NCBI GenBank assembly: GCA_030549495.1
Contig: JAUIRK010000099.1
Location: 744,001 to 808,000, forward strand
Origin: Nectonema munidae
Lineage: Eukaryota; Nematomorpha; Nectonematoida; Nectonematidae
Length of the DNA: 64,000 nucleotides
Direction: 5' to 3'
Part shown: piece by piece, positions 32,165 through 42,904 of the stretch
How the letters are laid out: every line of letters begins with the position of its first letter
How positions within the stretch are numbered: position 1 is the first letter of the stretch
Program-made: the position numbers and the translations under genes
The notes under the pieces: model-generated
The model's input: only the letters and a program-made list of their open reading frames with translations
What the model was told of the DNA's origin: nothing
The model's database searches: none

Positions 32165-33490
32165 ATAAAATTTTAAACATAGTTTACATACCTGAAAAGA
32201 ACAGGATCCACAAATATAATTAAAACAGTTCGAACAACACGTTCTTATTAGTGTTTTTTCTTAGAAAACTTATAGAATTTCTCTTTTTCAAATAGAGATT
32301 CTCCCATGTCAATCAAAAACTCTCTTCTTTTTTTCGTGGAAATTTTCATTTCTTTGCACAAAATATAAGTATTCAAATACACGATGTCGAATAAATTGAA
32401 AAATACTGCGAGTGGCCATCTTTTGGAACCTGGCTTTGTAGAATATGCTCTCAGCATTTCATCAGCAGCATCTACTCCTCTTTTTCTTTATTGTAAAGAA
32501 TGGATTCTGGTCGCTTTTTGGAATCTTCAAATACAACTTTTGGATTTTGATGCTGTGATGATAAAACAAATTTTTTTTTAGCTCGGTAACCTACTAACAT
32601 GATACCTTCATCTTGCGTAAAATGGAACTTTGATCCATAAAACCGATCATTCTTCTCAAACTTCATTTGTGCGAGAATTTCTCTTCTGTGCGATCTAATT
32701 GTTTCCACAAGTGTTGTCTTTTGTCTAAAAAAGTTTTTAGCGTAGGAAAAACTTGTAAAAAATTGTCGCAAGTCACATCCAAGCCCATATCTTTATAGGA
32801 GTCTAACAATTTCAAAAGAACGTGTTCGCCTTGGCTTGAATGAACTCGAGATTCATCCTTACCAGTGTAAGGAATTGATTGCAAAACATAGTAACCGTGG
32901 GAATCACAATGCATCCAAAACTTTATTCCAAATTTTGATGGTTTACTTTGAATTTGCACCTGCTACGACATGTATAAAGTTGTTCGTCAACAGTAACTGA
33001 TCCATGAGAAAAGTAGCACTTTTGAAAGTTCTCCGTTACATTTCTTCAAAGTGAGCGAATCGCTGTGAAAGGATCTTTTTCTTTTCTTAGAGAATAGCGA
33101 GGTCTTGTCATCAAATCGTAAATATAATTTTTTTAATTGTTACGAGATATCGTCTCATTACAAAAATATTTTTCTTCCATAATAATTCGCATTCCAAAAG
33201 TTATGAAAAGGTTCATTTCGTCCTTTAAGTACACCTCTCTTTATGCAAAGTCCAAGAAAAGCAAAGAACTTCGACAAAGGAAAAAAAAGTTTAAGTCATT
33301 CTTTCTTTTAGCCTCTTCTGTGGTAAGTTTGATTATTTTATCTAAATTCCTGCGTCCATACACTCCCATAAAGACATCAAAATTGTTGTTTACACGATTT
33401 CTTATCAAAGGTGTAGTAGGATCACCAGACTTACAAAGGAGATTGTGCGAAAGAGTTTTGCTTGCCATTTTTCAAGGTGTTTAACTTGAA
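32165..33490 (-). mobile_element. piggyBac-type transposon, copy 2 (different subfamily)
   Basis: It reads toward copy 1, the two being tail to tail. From about 33490 the minus strand gives TTEEAKRKND, MNLFITFGMRIIMEEK, DLMTRPRYSLREKDPFTAIR, GSVTVDEQLYTCRSRCK, SKPSKFGIKFWMHCDSHGYY, DVTCDNFLQVFPTLKTFL, FVLSSQHQNPKVVFEDSKKR, ILYNKEKEGVDAADEMLRAY and KRWPLAVFFNLFDIVYLNTY. It ends in TCCSNCFNYICGSCSFQV. Sequence is clearly different from copy 1. Terminal repeats not identified. Confidence 0.88.
32248..32960 (-). pseudogene. piggyBac transposase core and C-terminal half (copy 2)
   Basis: Three overlapping frames cover the DDE core with few breaks. The first Asp lies in TVDEQL just upstream (about 33000). 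The second Asp is in VTCDNF, and the third region is GVDAADEML followed by KRWPLAVFFN. Breaks occur near 32700 and 32470. The Cys-rich tail continues in another frame to about 32165. Confidence 0.87.
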
Positions 33491-33499
33491 GATGAAGCT

Positions 33500-34330
33500 T
33501 CATCAGATTTGCAGAGAATCTAAAGGAAATTTTAGCATCTGGAGAAAGAGAAACTCAAGTAAAAAAGGTTCTCTGACTTCTAATATTTAAAAAGCGCGAC
33601 CACTCTTTCCTTTTATAAATAAGTAAACAAATTTTAAAAGTCATGCACTTTCTGCAAATACGAGCTTTTTAAATATTTTGACTTTTTCATTTTTTAGTCT
33701 ATGGTGTTGAGTACCAATTTTAATTAGTGGTTGGAAGATTAATCTGAATTAGAAATCATAAGAATCTTCCTTTTTCAAGTATTGGGATTTGATTTGTATC
33801 TGAAAAATCCACTAACTAGTTTTTAAAATCGGAAACTGCTATGGAGGTTGAATAACTAACCCATGGCTGGTGGCATAAGCGTATTAACTTTGCTTTGCTA
33901 CTAGCTATGTGTTGTTAGAAAAAATACGTTAGCAAACTTAACAGAGTTTAGAACTGAAACATATGAAGAATTCACATTTTCTTTTAAATATTTAAGGCTT
34001 TCTATCTGCCAATAAAGAAATAACTCATTAGCTTTGTTTAACAAAGAAACGGTTTGAAATATTTCATGGAAGCTTATAAAGATGGAAAAATTGGGGCAAG
34101 AAAAATATTACAAACAGAGTCTTGCTTTCTTCAAAAGTAAACAGTTTTTTCGAGGGATATTCTAAAACAAAATCAATTTGGGCTAACTCTCAGAATGAAT
34201 GAAGTATAGATAATAATCGCTTATTTGAATCATTTAATTTTAAAGCGTTTATATAGCCCTTCTCTCTGATAAACGTACATGCCCTTAAATCAATACTAAA
34301 GCCGCTAAATAAGTTTGCTTTTTCAAGAAT
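33500..34330. other. noncoding
   Basis: No feature I can support. It separates piggyBac copy 2 from the 3' tail of the RTE element. Confidence 0.4.
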
Positions 34331-34469
34331 GCTCCTTCTTCTTCTTCTTCTTCTTTTGCAGCTTTACTCATTTCTATATGGGATCGCTGTTTGCGATGAG
34401 TATCTTCCATCTTCTCCTGTCCAAAGCCAGTTCGCAGTCTTTTTCAAGTCAATCTTCTTCTTCCTGCCA

Positions 34470-35295
34470 TCAGCTACAACACAACCCATCCATCTCATCT
34501 TCGGTCTTCCCCCTTCTTCTTTTGCCTTTTACATCTTGCTCCATCATCTTTCTCTCAATACTTTCTTCACCTTTTCTAAAGACATGGCCAAACCATCTCA
34601 AGCGCTCTTCTTCCATCTTATTCCCCATTCTTGTGACTTTGACACTTTTCCTAATTACTTCGTTCTTTATTCTATCTTTTCTGTTCACTCCACTCATCCA
34701 TCTTAGCATATTCATTTCAGAAACTTCTAATTTCTTTTCATTGCTTTTCTTTACTGCCAAGGTCTCCAGTCCATATAGCATAGCAGGTCTTATGACTGTT
34801 TTGTAAATTTTTCCTTTAAGTTTGATAGGCATTTTTCTGTCACAAAGTACTCCTGAAACATCACGCCAATTTTTCCAACCTGACTGAATTCTTCTATTTA
34901 TCTCCACATCTTCTCTGCCATTTTCCATCATAGTTGAACCAAGATATCTGAAATTTTTTACTCTTCTTATTACTTCTCCCTCTATCTTTAAACCTTTCAT
35001 ATTATCGTCAATATCATCATGTACATTCCTATCATTCATCACTAGATACTCTGTCTTGTTTATATTTATTTTTAAACCCCTGCTTTCTAAAACTTGAACC
35101 CACTTTTCAAGTTTTCTTTCAACTCCTTCTTTTGTTTCACTAACTAAAACTACATCATCGGCGTACATAATTTCCCAAGGCATTCCCTCTCTTAATTCAT
35201 CAGTAATAACATCGAATACTATATTGAAAACAAAAGGGCTAAGACTTGATCCTTGGTGTAGACCAATTTTTACATTAAACTCTTCTGTTTTGCCT
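34470..35295 (-). pseudogene. RTE reverse transcriptase palm and C-terminus
   Basis: From about 35295 in a shifted frame there is a block matching 'HQGSSLSPFVFNIVFDVIT' style, then WEIMYADDVVLVSETKEGVE, GLKININKTEYLVMND, FRYLGSTMMENGREDVEINR and RPAMLYGLETLAVKKSNEKK, ending ERLRWFGHVFRKGEESIERK. YADD is intact. The frame breaks at 34470, after which the plus-one frame gives KKIDLKKTANWLW and a stop before the GAA tail. Confidence 0.93.
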
Positions 35296-36664
35296 ACAAT
35301 TGTTTTAACATTTTCATAATTAGTTTTACATATTTTTCAGGCACGAACTTTTTTCTTAAGCATCTCCATACTTCTTGTCTTGGTAATCTATCATATGCTT
35401 TCTCAAGATCAACAAATACTGCATGTAGCTCTTTTTGCTTTTCCCCAAATTTTTCCCACATCTGTCTCATTATAAAAATTGCATTTATTGTTCCCTTCTC
35501 AGGCATGAAACCAAATTGGCTCTCTGATATTCTCACCATTTTTCTTAGTCTAATTTCTATTATTTTTTCAAAAACTTTCATTGTGTCAGATAAAAGTTTT
35601 ATCCCTCTGTAATTTGAACAATCTTGAACATCTCCTTTATTTTTGAAAATTGGAACGGTCATACTTTTTCCGCACTCCTGTGGTATTGCCTCTTGCTGTA
35701 CAATCTTTTTCAATAATCTCCATAAGATATTGACTCCTTCTTCTCCTAAAGCTTTCCACACTTCAACGGGTATAGAATCGGGCCCTACCATTTTGTTGTT
35801 TTTCATCTTTTTCAGGGCAACTTCAACTTCACACCTTTTTATCTCTTCTATTGGTCCTTGACAAACAAATCCGTCTTCAAAATACTTTCGGGAGTTTTCT
35901 TCATTAAGCAACCTAGAAAAATATTCTTTCCATCTTTCAAGAATTGTAGGTTCACTTTTTACGACTTTACCTTCTGCGTCCTTTATCTCTTTAATATGAT
36001 TGAGGTCCTTGGTTTCTTTGTTTCTAAGCTTAGCCAGCCAATAGACTTTCTTTTGTCCTTGCGGTGTTTCTAAATCTTCATAAATACATTGACACGCCTT
36101 TGCTTTCGCCACAGCAACTTCCTTCTTTGCTTCCTTTTTCACCCGTTCAAACTCATCTTTATCTTCCTTTCTTCTTGATTTTTCCCACTTTTTCTTAGCA
36201 TTTTTCTTTTCCTTCAGTTTTTCCTGTAAACTTGGAATCCACCACCACTGTTGCTTAAAGTTTGCATTTTTAGCAGACGACATTCCTAAGACTTCAACCG
36301 CTGTGCTTCTAATTATATTTGAATGTTTGTTCCACCACTTATTGACTTCGTCTATGCTATCATCGAGTCTTTTTAAAACTTTAATCTTAAATTCTTTTAG
36401 TTTTTTTTCTTTTAACAGCTCTCTCCACTTTATCTTCCTTTCAACCATCTTTTTCTTTGGTTTTGGGACACTCATGAGAAGACTAACAACCAATAACCTA
36501 TGCTGTGCAGCAACATGATCTCCGGGAATGACTGTGCAATCGACCACTTCTTTTATTTTCGATCTTTTATACAACATAAAATCAATCTGAGCCACACTTA
36601 CACCACTTTTGTATGTGATTAGATGTTCTTTCTTTTTCTTGAAAAAAGTGTTAGCAATCATCAA
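35294..36664 (-). pseudogene. RTE connector and RT N-terminal half
   Basis: 456 residues: HLITYKSGVSVAQIDFMLYK (end of the endonuclease), VVSLLMSVPKPKKK, a long charged coiled region, then MVGPDSIPVEVWKALGEEGV, CSNYRGIKLLSDTMKVFEKI, SQFGFMPEKGTINAIFIMRQ and HAVFVDLEKAYDRLPRQEVW. The first catalytic Asp motif (FVDLEKAYD) is intact. The order and text are typical of RTE. Confidence 0.93.
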
Positions 36665-36665
36665 G

Positions 36666-37139
36666 TCAGATGCAAAGAGTAACTTCTATTACTCTTTCTC
36701 CATCTTTGTTCCGACATCCGTAACCGTGGCCTCCATGTACTCTTTCTATACCTTTATTTTCTTGGCCTATATGTCCATTCAAATCTCCTCCTAATACTAG
36801 TCTATCTTCGGCAGGAATACTTACTAACATTGCTTCTAATTGTCTCCAAAAGACTTCTTTAACTTCTTCACTAACTCCACATTGTGGTGCATATGCAGTT
36901 ATAACATGCAAAGGAATTTGACCGAAGAGAATTTTTATACTCATCAACCTATCCCCTTCTCTTTCAACCATAACAAGACTTTCTTTCATTAAAGGTGAAA
37001 GTGAGATGTGAAAAAGAAGGGAAAGAAACCCTTTTCCCAAAAAATAACTTTTTTTTTTTTTTTTTAAAAAAAAAATATTAAATTTTTTCTTTCTTCCACG
37101 ACCTTTCATAGTTCCAACATTTAAACTTCCAATTTTCAA
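36666..37139 (-). pseudogene. RTE endonuclease with internal damage
   Basis: Starts at ATG: MKIGSLNVGTMKGRGRKKK, then a lysine/phenylalanine run from homopolymers at 37015-37095 that replaces roughly 60-80 residues of the endonuclease. Then REGDRLMSIKILFGQIPLHV, ITAYAPQCG, VLGGDLNGHIG and GYGCRNKDGERVIE. The GDxNGH and AYAPQ catalytic blocks survive. Confidence 0.88.
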
Positions 37140-37599
37140 TTACTTTTTTCAAGAATGCACCTAAATATTATAAATCATGAAGAATCCAAATGATTCAGAA
37201 TTTTGCTTGTTTCTAATTAATTTTTAATTAATTTTATTGCAGATATTTATTTTTTAATATCTTTACATAAAACTGCGATTAAAAAGTTTTTTCATTTCGA
37301 TTCAATCGACTTCAAAATTTGTATTGAAAGAGTAAAACCTACAAAATCTTTCGCAAACTTTATCAATTTTTCACGGTCTATGTGTATTTTGTGACCTAAC
37401 CAATGGTAAAAATAAGAATATTTTTATGGTCTTGAGAAAGAAATGGGCATCTTTGTTTAAGTGCCCTTAGACATAATCAAATCAGGATATGTCATTTTTA
37501 AGCTCAAATATATACAAATGTCGAAATGTGATTTTTATATACGATATTATTTCAACTGCTTTAGTTTATTCATTATTTTAATTTAGTTGTCTATTTATG
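37140..37599. other. noncoding
   Basis: AT-rich with no supportable feature. It is the 5' flank of the RTE insertion. Confidence 0.4.
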
Positions 37600-37705
37600 T
37601 GGGCCTGAGCAAGGCTGGTTATATACAGGGGTTCTAAAACTCAAGGTCTTGGCTTCGATCCAACATCATTCTCGATGAAAACACCCCACGGTACCTTTAC
37701 CTTTA
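37600..37705 (+). mobile_element. tRNA-derived SINE, copy C (shortened)
   Basis: Plus strand: GGGCCTGAGCAAGGCTGGTT, CAAGGTCTTGGCTTCGATCC (B box), then tctcgatgaaaacaccccac and ggtacctttacctttatgg. Compared with copy A it lacks about 45 bp of the body after the B box. The tail shows it is the same family. Confidence 0.8.
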
Positions 37706-37978
37706 TGGAAAGCAATTTTTCTCGATGCCCAAAAGTATGAGATTGAAGATATGATTTTGAAATAAAATATATTTATTAGATTAAATAAAATAATATCATT
37801 CAATAAACAAACACTAAGTGAAAAAGTAGACACGCGATTTCTGAGAGCGTATAAACAAATGTGAACCAATAAAATAAAATAGATTCAGCATTCAATGTAT
37901 CTTTTATAAAATTCATGCATACATCACTTTCTTACAAAAGTATACCTCTGTACAATGATTGCCTAAACTAAAGTAATA

Positions 37979-38260
37979 CTACTTGAAATTAATGAATCTT
38001 TGATCGATATCCTTGTATTTATTTTCTGTGTAGTAGGGTCTAGGAACATCAGCATTTTGATTTAGCACAGCGCTGAAGGAGGCTTCAACTTCACCAGAAG
38101 TAGACACATCTTCTTTTTCACCGCTGTTTTCATTGCTATCTTCGCTCTTTTTTAAAAATGGCGTCATGTTAGCAGAGTCTTTTTCAACTTCATATTCTTC
38201 ATTCTCAACTTCCCGAATAACCTCATCTTCTTCCATTTTATTGACTTTTTCTTTACAAGA
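37979..38260 (-). CDS. acidic protein gene, last exon
   Basis: 93 codons from the acceptor to TAG. Glu, Ser, Asp and Asn make up much of it. There is a conserved-looking C-terminal peptide (VPRPYYTENKYKDIDQRFIN). An internal ATG at 38236 exists, but the acceptor and in-frame upstream codons argue for an exon rather than a start. Confidence 0.55.
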   Translation of the reverse strand, partial: SCKEKVNKMEEDEVIREVENEEYEVEKDSANMTPFLKKSEDSNENSGEKEDVSTSGEVEASFSAVLNQNADVPRPYYTENKYKDIDQRFINFK

Positions 38261-39119
38261 CTAAAATGAAGATTAATGAACACTGCCCAATTAAGACACA
38301 TAAGCAATTGGACCAGAAATATACTTATTCGACAATAATGGTTAAGAATGGTAAACCTTTGATTCAAAATTTTTACATGAAATGGATCAAACATCAGGGA
38401 GTCCAAAAGTCTCTGATGAGCTAATTTTTTATTAATAAAGTCATTTTAAGTTGTTTGTATTTCGGAATACGAGTTATCCTGCCACTCGAATCTCGTATTT
38501 ATCTAGTTGAAGACAGAAAACAGATCTGCTTTTGAAAGAATGAAAATAAAATTTTATAGACAAACTTCTTTTTATTCTTACTAAAAATGAGAGAAAAGGG
38601 AGAAAAGAGTCTAAATCCATTTATAAATGGTATCAGTAGCTTCTTTGTTTTTTGCGAAAATTTTAATTATTGATTTTTGTTAGCGGCAGTAATTTCTGAA
38701 GATTAAAAAATATTGAAAATGTCTTCGTTATACATTCCCCTAGTAATTATAATGAAGGAACAAACATTAATATGACGTTTTCAATGCAATGTAAGCAAAT
38801 GCATGTTGATTTGAAATAAAAGCCACCTCATGAAAAATAACCTTGGTAGAGAGCTCTTAGTACTTACGCTAGCGTTAGTTACAATTTAAAATGCACTATG
38901 GTGTATCTTTGACTAAGAATAATGTTTGGGTTAAATATCCGCGCTCAAATTTAAAATAGAAAAAATAGTTAACATTTAGTATCCAAAAAGTATTTACTGT
39001 TGAAGGACTTCTGCTTGGAGTGGTGTTGATATTGGCAGGATTATATTTCTTTATCGTTTCACTAATCTCTTCCATAATTTTTTGAAACTTTTGAGATTTA
39101 ATGCTAGAAAGTATGTTAT
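37979..39119 (-). CDS. unrecognised acidic protein, last two exons
   Basis: Exon 39119-38998 reads NILSSIKSQKFQKIMEEISE, then TIKKYNPANINTTPSRSPST (donor ACA|GTAAAT). Exon 38260-37979 (acceptor ATTTTAG) reads SCKEKVNKMEEDEVIREVEN, continues Glu/Ser-rich, and ends PYYTENKYKDIDQRFINFK before TAG. Phases agree (0/0) and both exons are richer in G+C than their flanks. The product end is acidic and probably disordered, with a possible short helix in the first exon. I do not recognise the family. Upstream exons are not identified. A continuation near 39160-39300 reads well in one frame, but would need an implausible 28-base intron. Confidence 0.55.
38998..39119 (-). CDS. acidic protein gene, penultimate exon
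   Basis: Acceptor ATATTTTAG, 122 bp, start phase 2. It encodes a helical charged stretch (SQKFQKIMEEISETIKKY) and a Ser/Thr/Pro-rich end that joins the last exon in frame. Confidence 0.5.
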
Positions 39120-40367
39120 CTAAAATATATTGAAAATGATTACTTACATTTTTTCAAACATACAAGGATCTTTATGTTCTGTTTGACATCTTTTATTTTT
39201 AAAAATAATGTCAAAAAATAACATAAATTTTAAGTGTATATTTTGATTAGAACTGCTTTTCATTGAATAGCTCTGCTGCTTCGATAATTTCTTCACATCT
39301 TTCCTATCTTATTGGTCAAGTGTTCAAAAAGTTTGATAATTAAAATGTTTTTTGTTGTAGATTTTTATAATTAGGAAACATTGCTATAATTGTAAGTACA
39401 TTATACTTGCATATATTAAAATACAGGAATTTTTAAGGATTAAGAAATTTTTATTATATAAATTAAGTAAAAAAATATATAGTACTATTGATTCTGAATT
39501 ACCTATCTCAAACAGCCAATTGTCCACCCTCTATCCGAAAATTTGTCCCAAAAGGTTAAAATTCTTCAAATAATTAAAAAAAACAAGATTATTTTATTCA
39601 GCAAACAACATTAAGACCGAATTATATTGTTCAGAATTGATCAATCATACGTAACTCTCATCAAGGCTAAAATCTGTTATCTTATTTTTTACCAAAAGCC
39701 TTAGTTTTTTAGGAGACTGGAATTATTATTCAACCTAAGATATTTTTAATTGAAATAAAATAAAGTGAAATCAATTTCAATTTCTTTTCTTTTGAAGTCT
39801 TTGTTAAAAAAGATAAATAATTATTTGGAATCAGCTTAATTTTTAAGTGGGCTGTCTTTTAGATGAATTAAAATTTTGATGACCAATGTTACAAGAAATG
39901 AAGATTCTTTAAATATAAGATGAAGAAGCAGACTGTAGCATAATTTTAATAAGTTAACGTTAATATGGATTTTTTGATGTTATCACCCATTTTGGAAAAT
40001 TGATACACAAATTAAATTAGGTTCTATGGTACAGACTATGCTGTACATTATTAAATTTTGGTTATCAAGTTAAGTTAAGAATTCTATCTGATGTTCGCAT
40101 TCATCATTTCGGATATCATGGTCCGCTCGCAATGCTTAGTCCAGGATCACATAGACTTTCCATCTCACTAATTCACCAGAACGGCCCTTGTATTGCATAA
40201 TTATACCTTAATTAATATTTTTTTACAAGAATTAGTTTCAAATATACGAACACAGCTGGGTCAGGGGCGCACATCCTCAAAATTATTGGGGGGGCGAAAT
40301 TTTTTTGTTGCAATTTTCAAAATTAGTGGTCTGGAAATACCACGGGAGACCAAATATTTAAGCAATC
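39120..40367. other. noncoding, possible further exon
   Basis: The minus-strand frame at about 39305-39145 (KDVKKLSKQQSYSMKSSSNQ, then CQTEHKDPCMF) could be an upstream exon of the acidic-protein gene. No acceptable splice junction joins it. The remainder is AT-rich and featureless. Confidence 0.35.
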
Positions 40368-40375
40368 CTTTAAAA

Positions 40376-41358
40376 GGTCCTCAGACATTTCGCCCCATTA
40401 TTTTCATAAGACAGTTCGTCCCATGGACAATTCGCCCCATTATTTTCATAGGACAATTCGCCCCATTATTTTCATAAGACCGTTCGTCCCATGGACAATT
40501 CACCCAATTATTTTCATAAGACATTTTGTCTCATGGACAATTCGCCCCATTATTTTCATAAGACATTTTGTCTCATGGACAATTCGCCTAACTATTTTCA
40601 TAAAACAATTTGCCCCATTATTTTCATAAAATAATTCGCCTCATAATTTTCATAAGACGATTTGCCTCATGCTCAATTTGCTCCATTATTTTTATAAGAG
40701 AATGCGCTCTATTATTTTTATAAAACTTACAGTCCTATTTTTATAAGACAATTCTTTCCATTAAAAATTTGCTCTATTTTTATAATACAATTCTTGCCAT
40801 AGACAATTTACTCTATTTATGCAGATCAATTAACACTATTGTTTTATAAAACCGTTTTTCAATTTTTTAGACTCTTTTACGCATTTTTCATAAGACTATT
40901 TTTCGTAAAACGGTTTGACATATGAACGTTTTGCCTAATATCACAACTCATCTCAATAAAAATAGCTATATTTTAATTTTATTTAGTTTTTTGAAGAATT
41001 GTTTTTTGAAAGGCAGTTATTTTATAAATGAAACAAATATTTAAAATTTTTAAACAAAATAAAAATTAATATCTTGTAATTGTAATATCATTGTAATTAT
41101 CTTTTTCTTCAATTTCATCACCAATAATTTAAAATTATTTAAAAGTGATAAAAAATTAACAGATAAATAATTAATTTGAAATAATTTAATAGAGATAAAA
41201 TAAACAAGAATATAAATTTTTTTAATAATTTTACACATATAATAAACAAAGATGGATGAAACAAATAGCCTATGAGACAATTTGTCCATGGGGCGAATTG
41301 TCTATGGGGCGAATTGTCTATGGGGTGAATTGTCTATGGGGCAAAATGTCTGTCGACC
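40376..41358. mobile_element. 983-bp DNA transposon with perfect 8-bp TSD
   Basis: Flanked by CTTTAAAA at 40368-40375 and again at 41359-41366. Ends are GGTCCTCAGACATTTCGCCC on the left and, complemented, GGTCGACAGACATTTTGCCC on the right. Inside the left end are about six tandem units of cgccccattattttcataag with ggacaatt linkers (40389-40660). The right end has units of ggggcgaattgtctatgggg in inverse orientation (41285-41345). No transposase is visible. 8-bp TSD fits hAT, P or Merlin-type superfamilies; the GG ends do not decide. Confidence 0.9.
40389..40700. repeat. subterminal tandem array of the 983-bp element
   Basis: Units built from gccccattattttcataaga and an alternate link (cagttcgtcccatggacaatt), 27-54 bp, progressively degenerate to the right. 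Open frames here (40193-40629 plus) only reflect the repetition. Confidence 0.85.
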
Positions 41359-41366
41359 CTTTAAAA

Positions 41367-42003
41367 TAGAGTGTATTCAGCGCATATCTAAAGTCCTAAA
41401 TTTATAAGACTACTTTATATTTTTTTTACAAAATTTGTGAATTAAATACTATACTTCCAGCGAAAATATTTTAATTAAGTTTGCAGAATATACACTAGTT
41501 AAAAAAAATCCAAAATTGTTAGGGGGTGGAATAGGCTTTTAATTTGAAAAATGAAGTGTCTACCAGGCACATTACAGGAATTGATGAAAGGATATTTGAT
41601 TCATAGAGAAAACAAATAACTGAAGGTTGGATAGTTTTATATGAGTGAATGTAGTCTAAAGGCAAAGAGTCTACTAGACACCCTGCGATGTTTATATGAA
41701 AAAATGTGATTGATTCAGGGGCAAGTGTATAAAATGAAATTATTGTGCAAACAAAAAATTAAGATCGTATTATTTCATTTTACTCAGCATCATTCAAAAG
41801 TAGTTTAAAAGCTAAATTGATACAAGCCACAAAAAGTAAAATAACTTTTAACATTTTGCAATGATTTCCCTTTTATAATAAATTTTAAGGGAAAAAAGTT
41901 TATCAGAAAAAGTTATAGAGCTTCAACAAAAACTAAAAAATTTTAGGGCATAACTTAAGTTTTTTGAAAACTAATTTGACGTATCCCCTACACAGCATAC
42001 TCT
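41367..42003. other. noncoding between two transposon termini
   Basis: AT-rich DNA between the right end of the 983-bp element and the SINE. No gene is seen. Confidence 0.4.
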
Positions 42004-42153
42004 ATGGGTGGCATGACAGGTTGGTTGAGATGATGAACTAAGCACTGAAGCGTCTGGATTCGATTCCTCATCGATACGAATTTGTTCATAGTTTGGCATA
42101 AGCGGTACATCAGTGCCTTGTCAATTAAAATACACCCGCTGTACCTTACATTT
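42004..42153 (+). mobile_element. tRNA-derived SINE, copy D
   Basis: Plus strand: GGCATGACAGGTTGGTTGAG (A-box region), GCGTCTGGATTCGATTCCTC (B box), tagtttggcataagcggtac and a tail reading acacccgctgtaccttacat. This is a more divergent member of the family of copies A-C. Confidence 0.72.
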
Positions 42154-42319
42154 TACTCAAAATTGAAAAATTTGCTACATAATTAACATAAGAGAGAAAG
42201 GAAAGAAAATAAACTAATAAAGCAATTTTTACTATTTTAAAATGGGACCGTCTGTTCTCAGAATAATTTCAAAATAATAGGAGGTATAAAGATTTAGAGT
42301 TTATTTGATATTTTCAAAT

Positions 42320-42408
42320 TTATAACGGGGCGAATTGTCTATGAAACAAAATGTCTTAATGGGACGAACTGTCTTATGGAAATAATGGGGCGAAATGTCC
42401 GAGGACCA
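42320..42408. mobile_element. second terminus of the 983-bp element family
   Basis: It ends ggaaataatggggcgaaatg, then tccgaggacc, the reverse complement of the left end at 40376, with the inner ggggcgaattgtctatg units preserved. No matching left end of its own is evident, so it is a truncated copy or the distal end of a larger composite starting at 40376. Confidence 0.8.
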
Positions 42409-42904
42409 AACTAACATAAATCAAAGTATACGAGAAAAGAAAACCATTGCGTTTTTTTGAATATTTGTCTACAAATAAAATTCTGACAGCTGTCATAAAT
42501 AATAGATTAAGTACATTTTTAACAACTGAAACGTTTTGTTTCGATATTATATTTTTACTATAATAATCAACAAATTTTCTTTAAAAAAGGTATTTGATTA
42601 TGTACAGTGTTACTTATAAAATTTAACAATCGAACATTATAAAAGATATCTCTGCTCAAATATTAAGAAAATAGAGTATTCTTGCTTTTAACCCGAATAG
42701 CTAGTCAAAATATTCATTCAAATAGCTATTAAAAATTTCTTGACTCGAAAAATAAAAGTTTTCAAATGTAGAAACGTAGTGATAAAGATTAAATGACGTT
42801 TGTTGAAAAAAATTCTTAGCGCGAGTCTAACAATATTCATTGATATAAAATTGTAACGATTCAAAACTATTTTAATTTAACTCTAAATGCAAATTAGAAA
42901 GAAG

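Larger units (their letters stand above)
34332..37139 (-). mobile_element. RTE-clade LINE with (GAA)n tail
   Basis: From 37139 downward the minus strand encodes an endonuclease and then a reverse transcriptase, ending in a short trinucleotide tail (GAAGAA... on the minus strand, 34332-34356). RTE elements are known for short 3' UTRs and such microsatellite tails. The endonuclease and RT blocks are adjacent and nearly continuous, with few frame breaks (near 36665, 35290-35180 and 34470). This is a young copy apart from a damaged endonuclease segment. Confidence 0.9.

Noticed and set aside
34315-34806. Plus-strand frame rich in Ser/Phe/Leu, resembling a signal peptide
   Set aside because: Antisense of the RTE tail; the hydrophobic start comes from the (CTT)n tract.
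39145-39305. Upstream exon of the acidic-protein gene
   Set aside because: Joining it to the exon at 39119 would need a 28-base intron and the best-reading frame is out of phase; noted only as a possibility.
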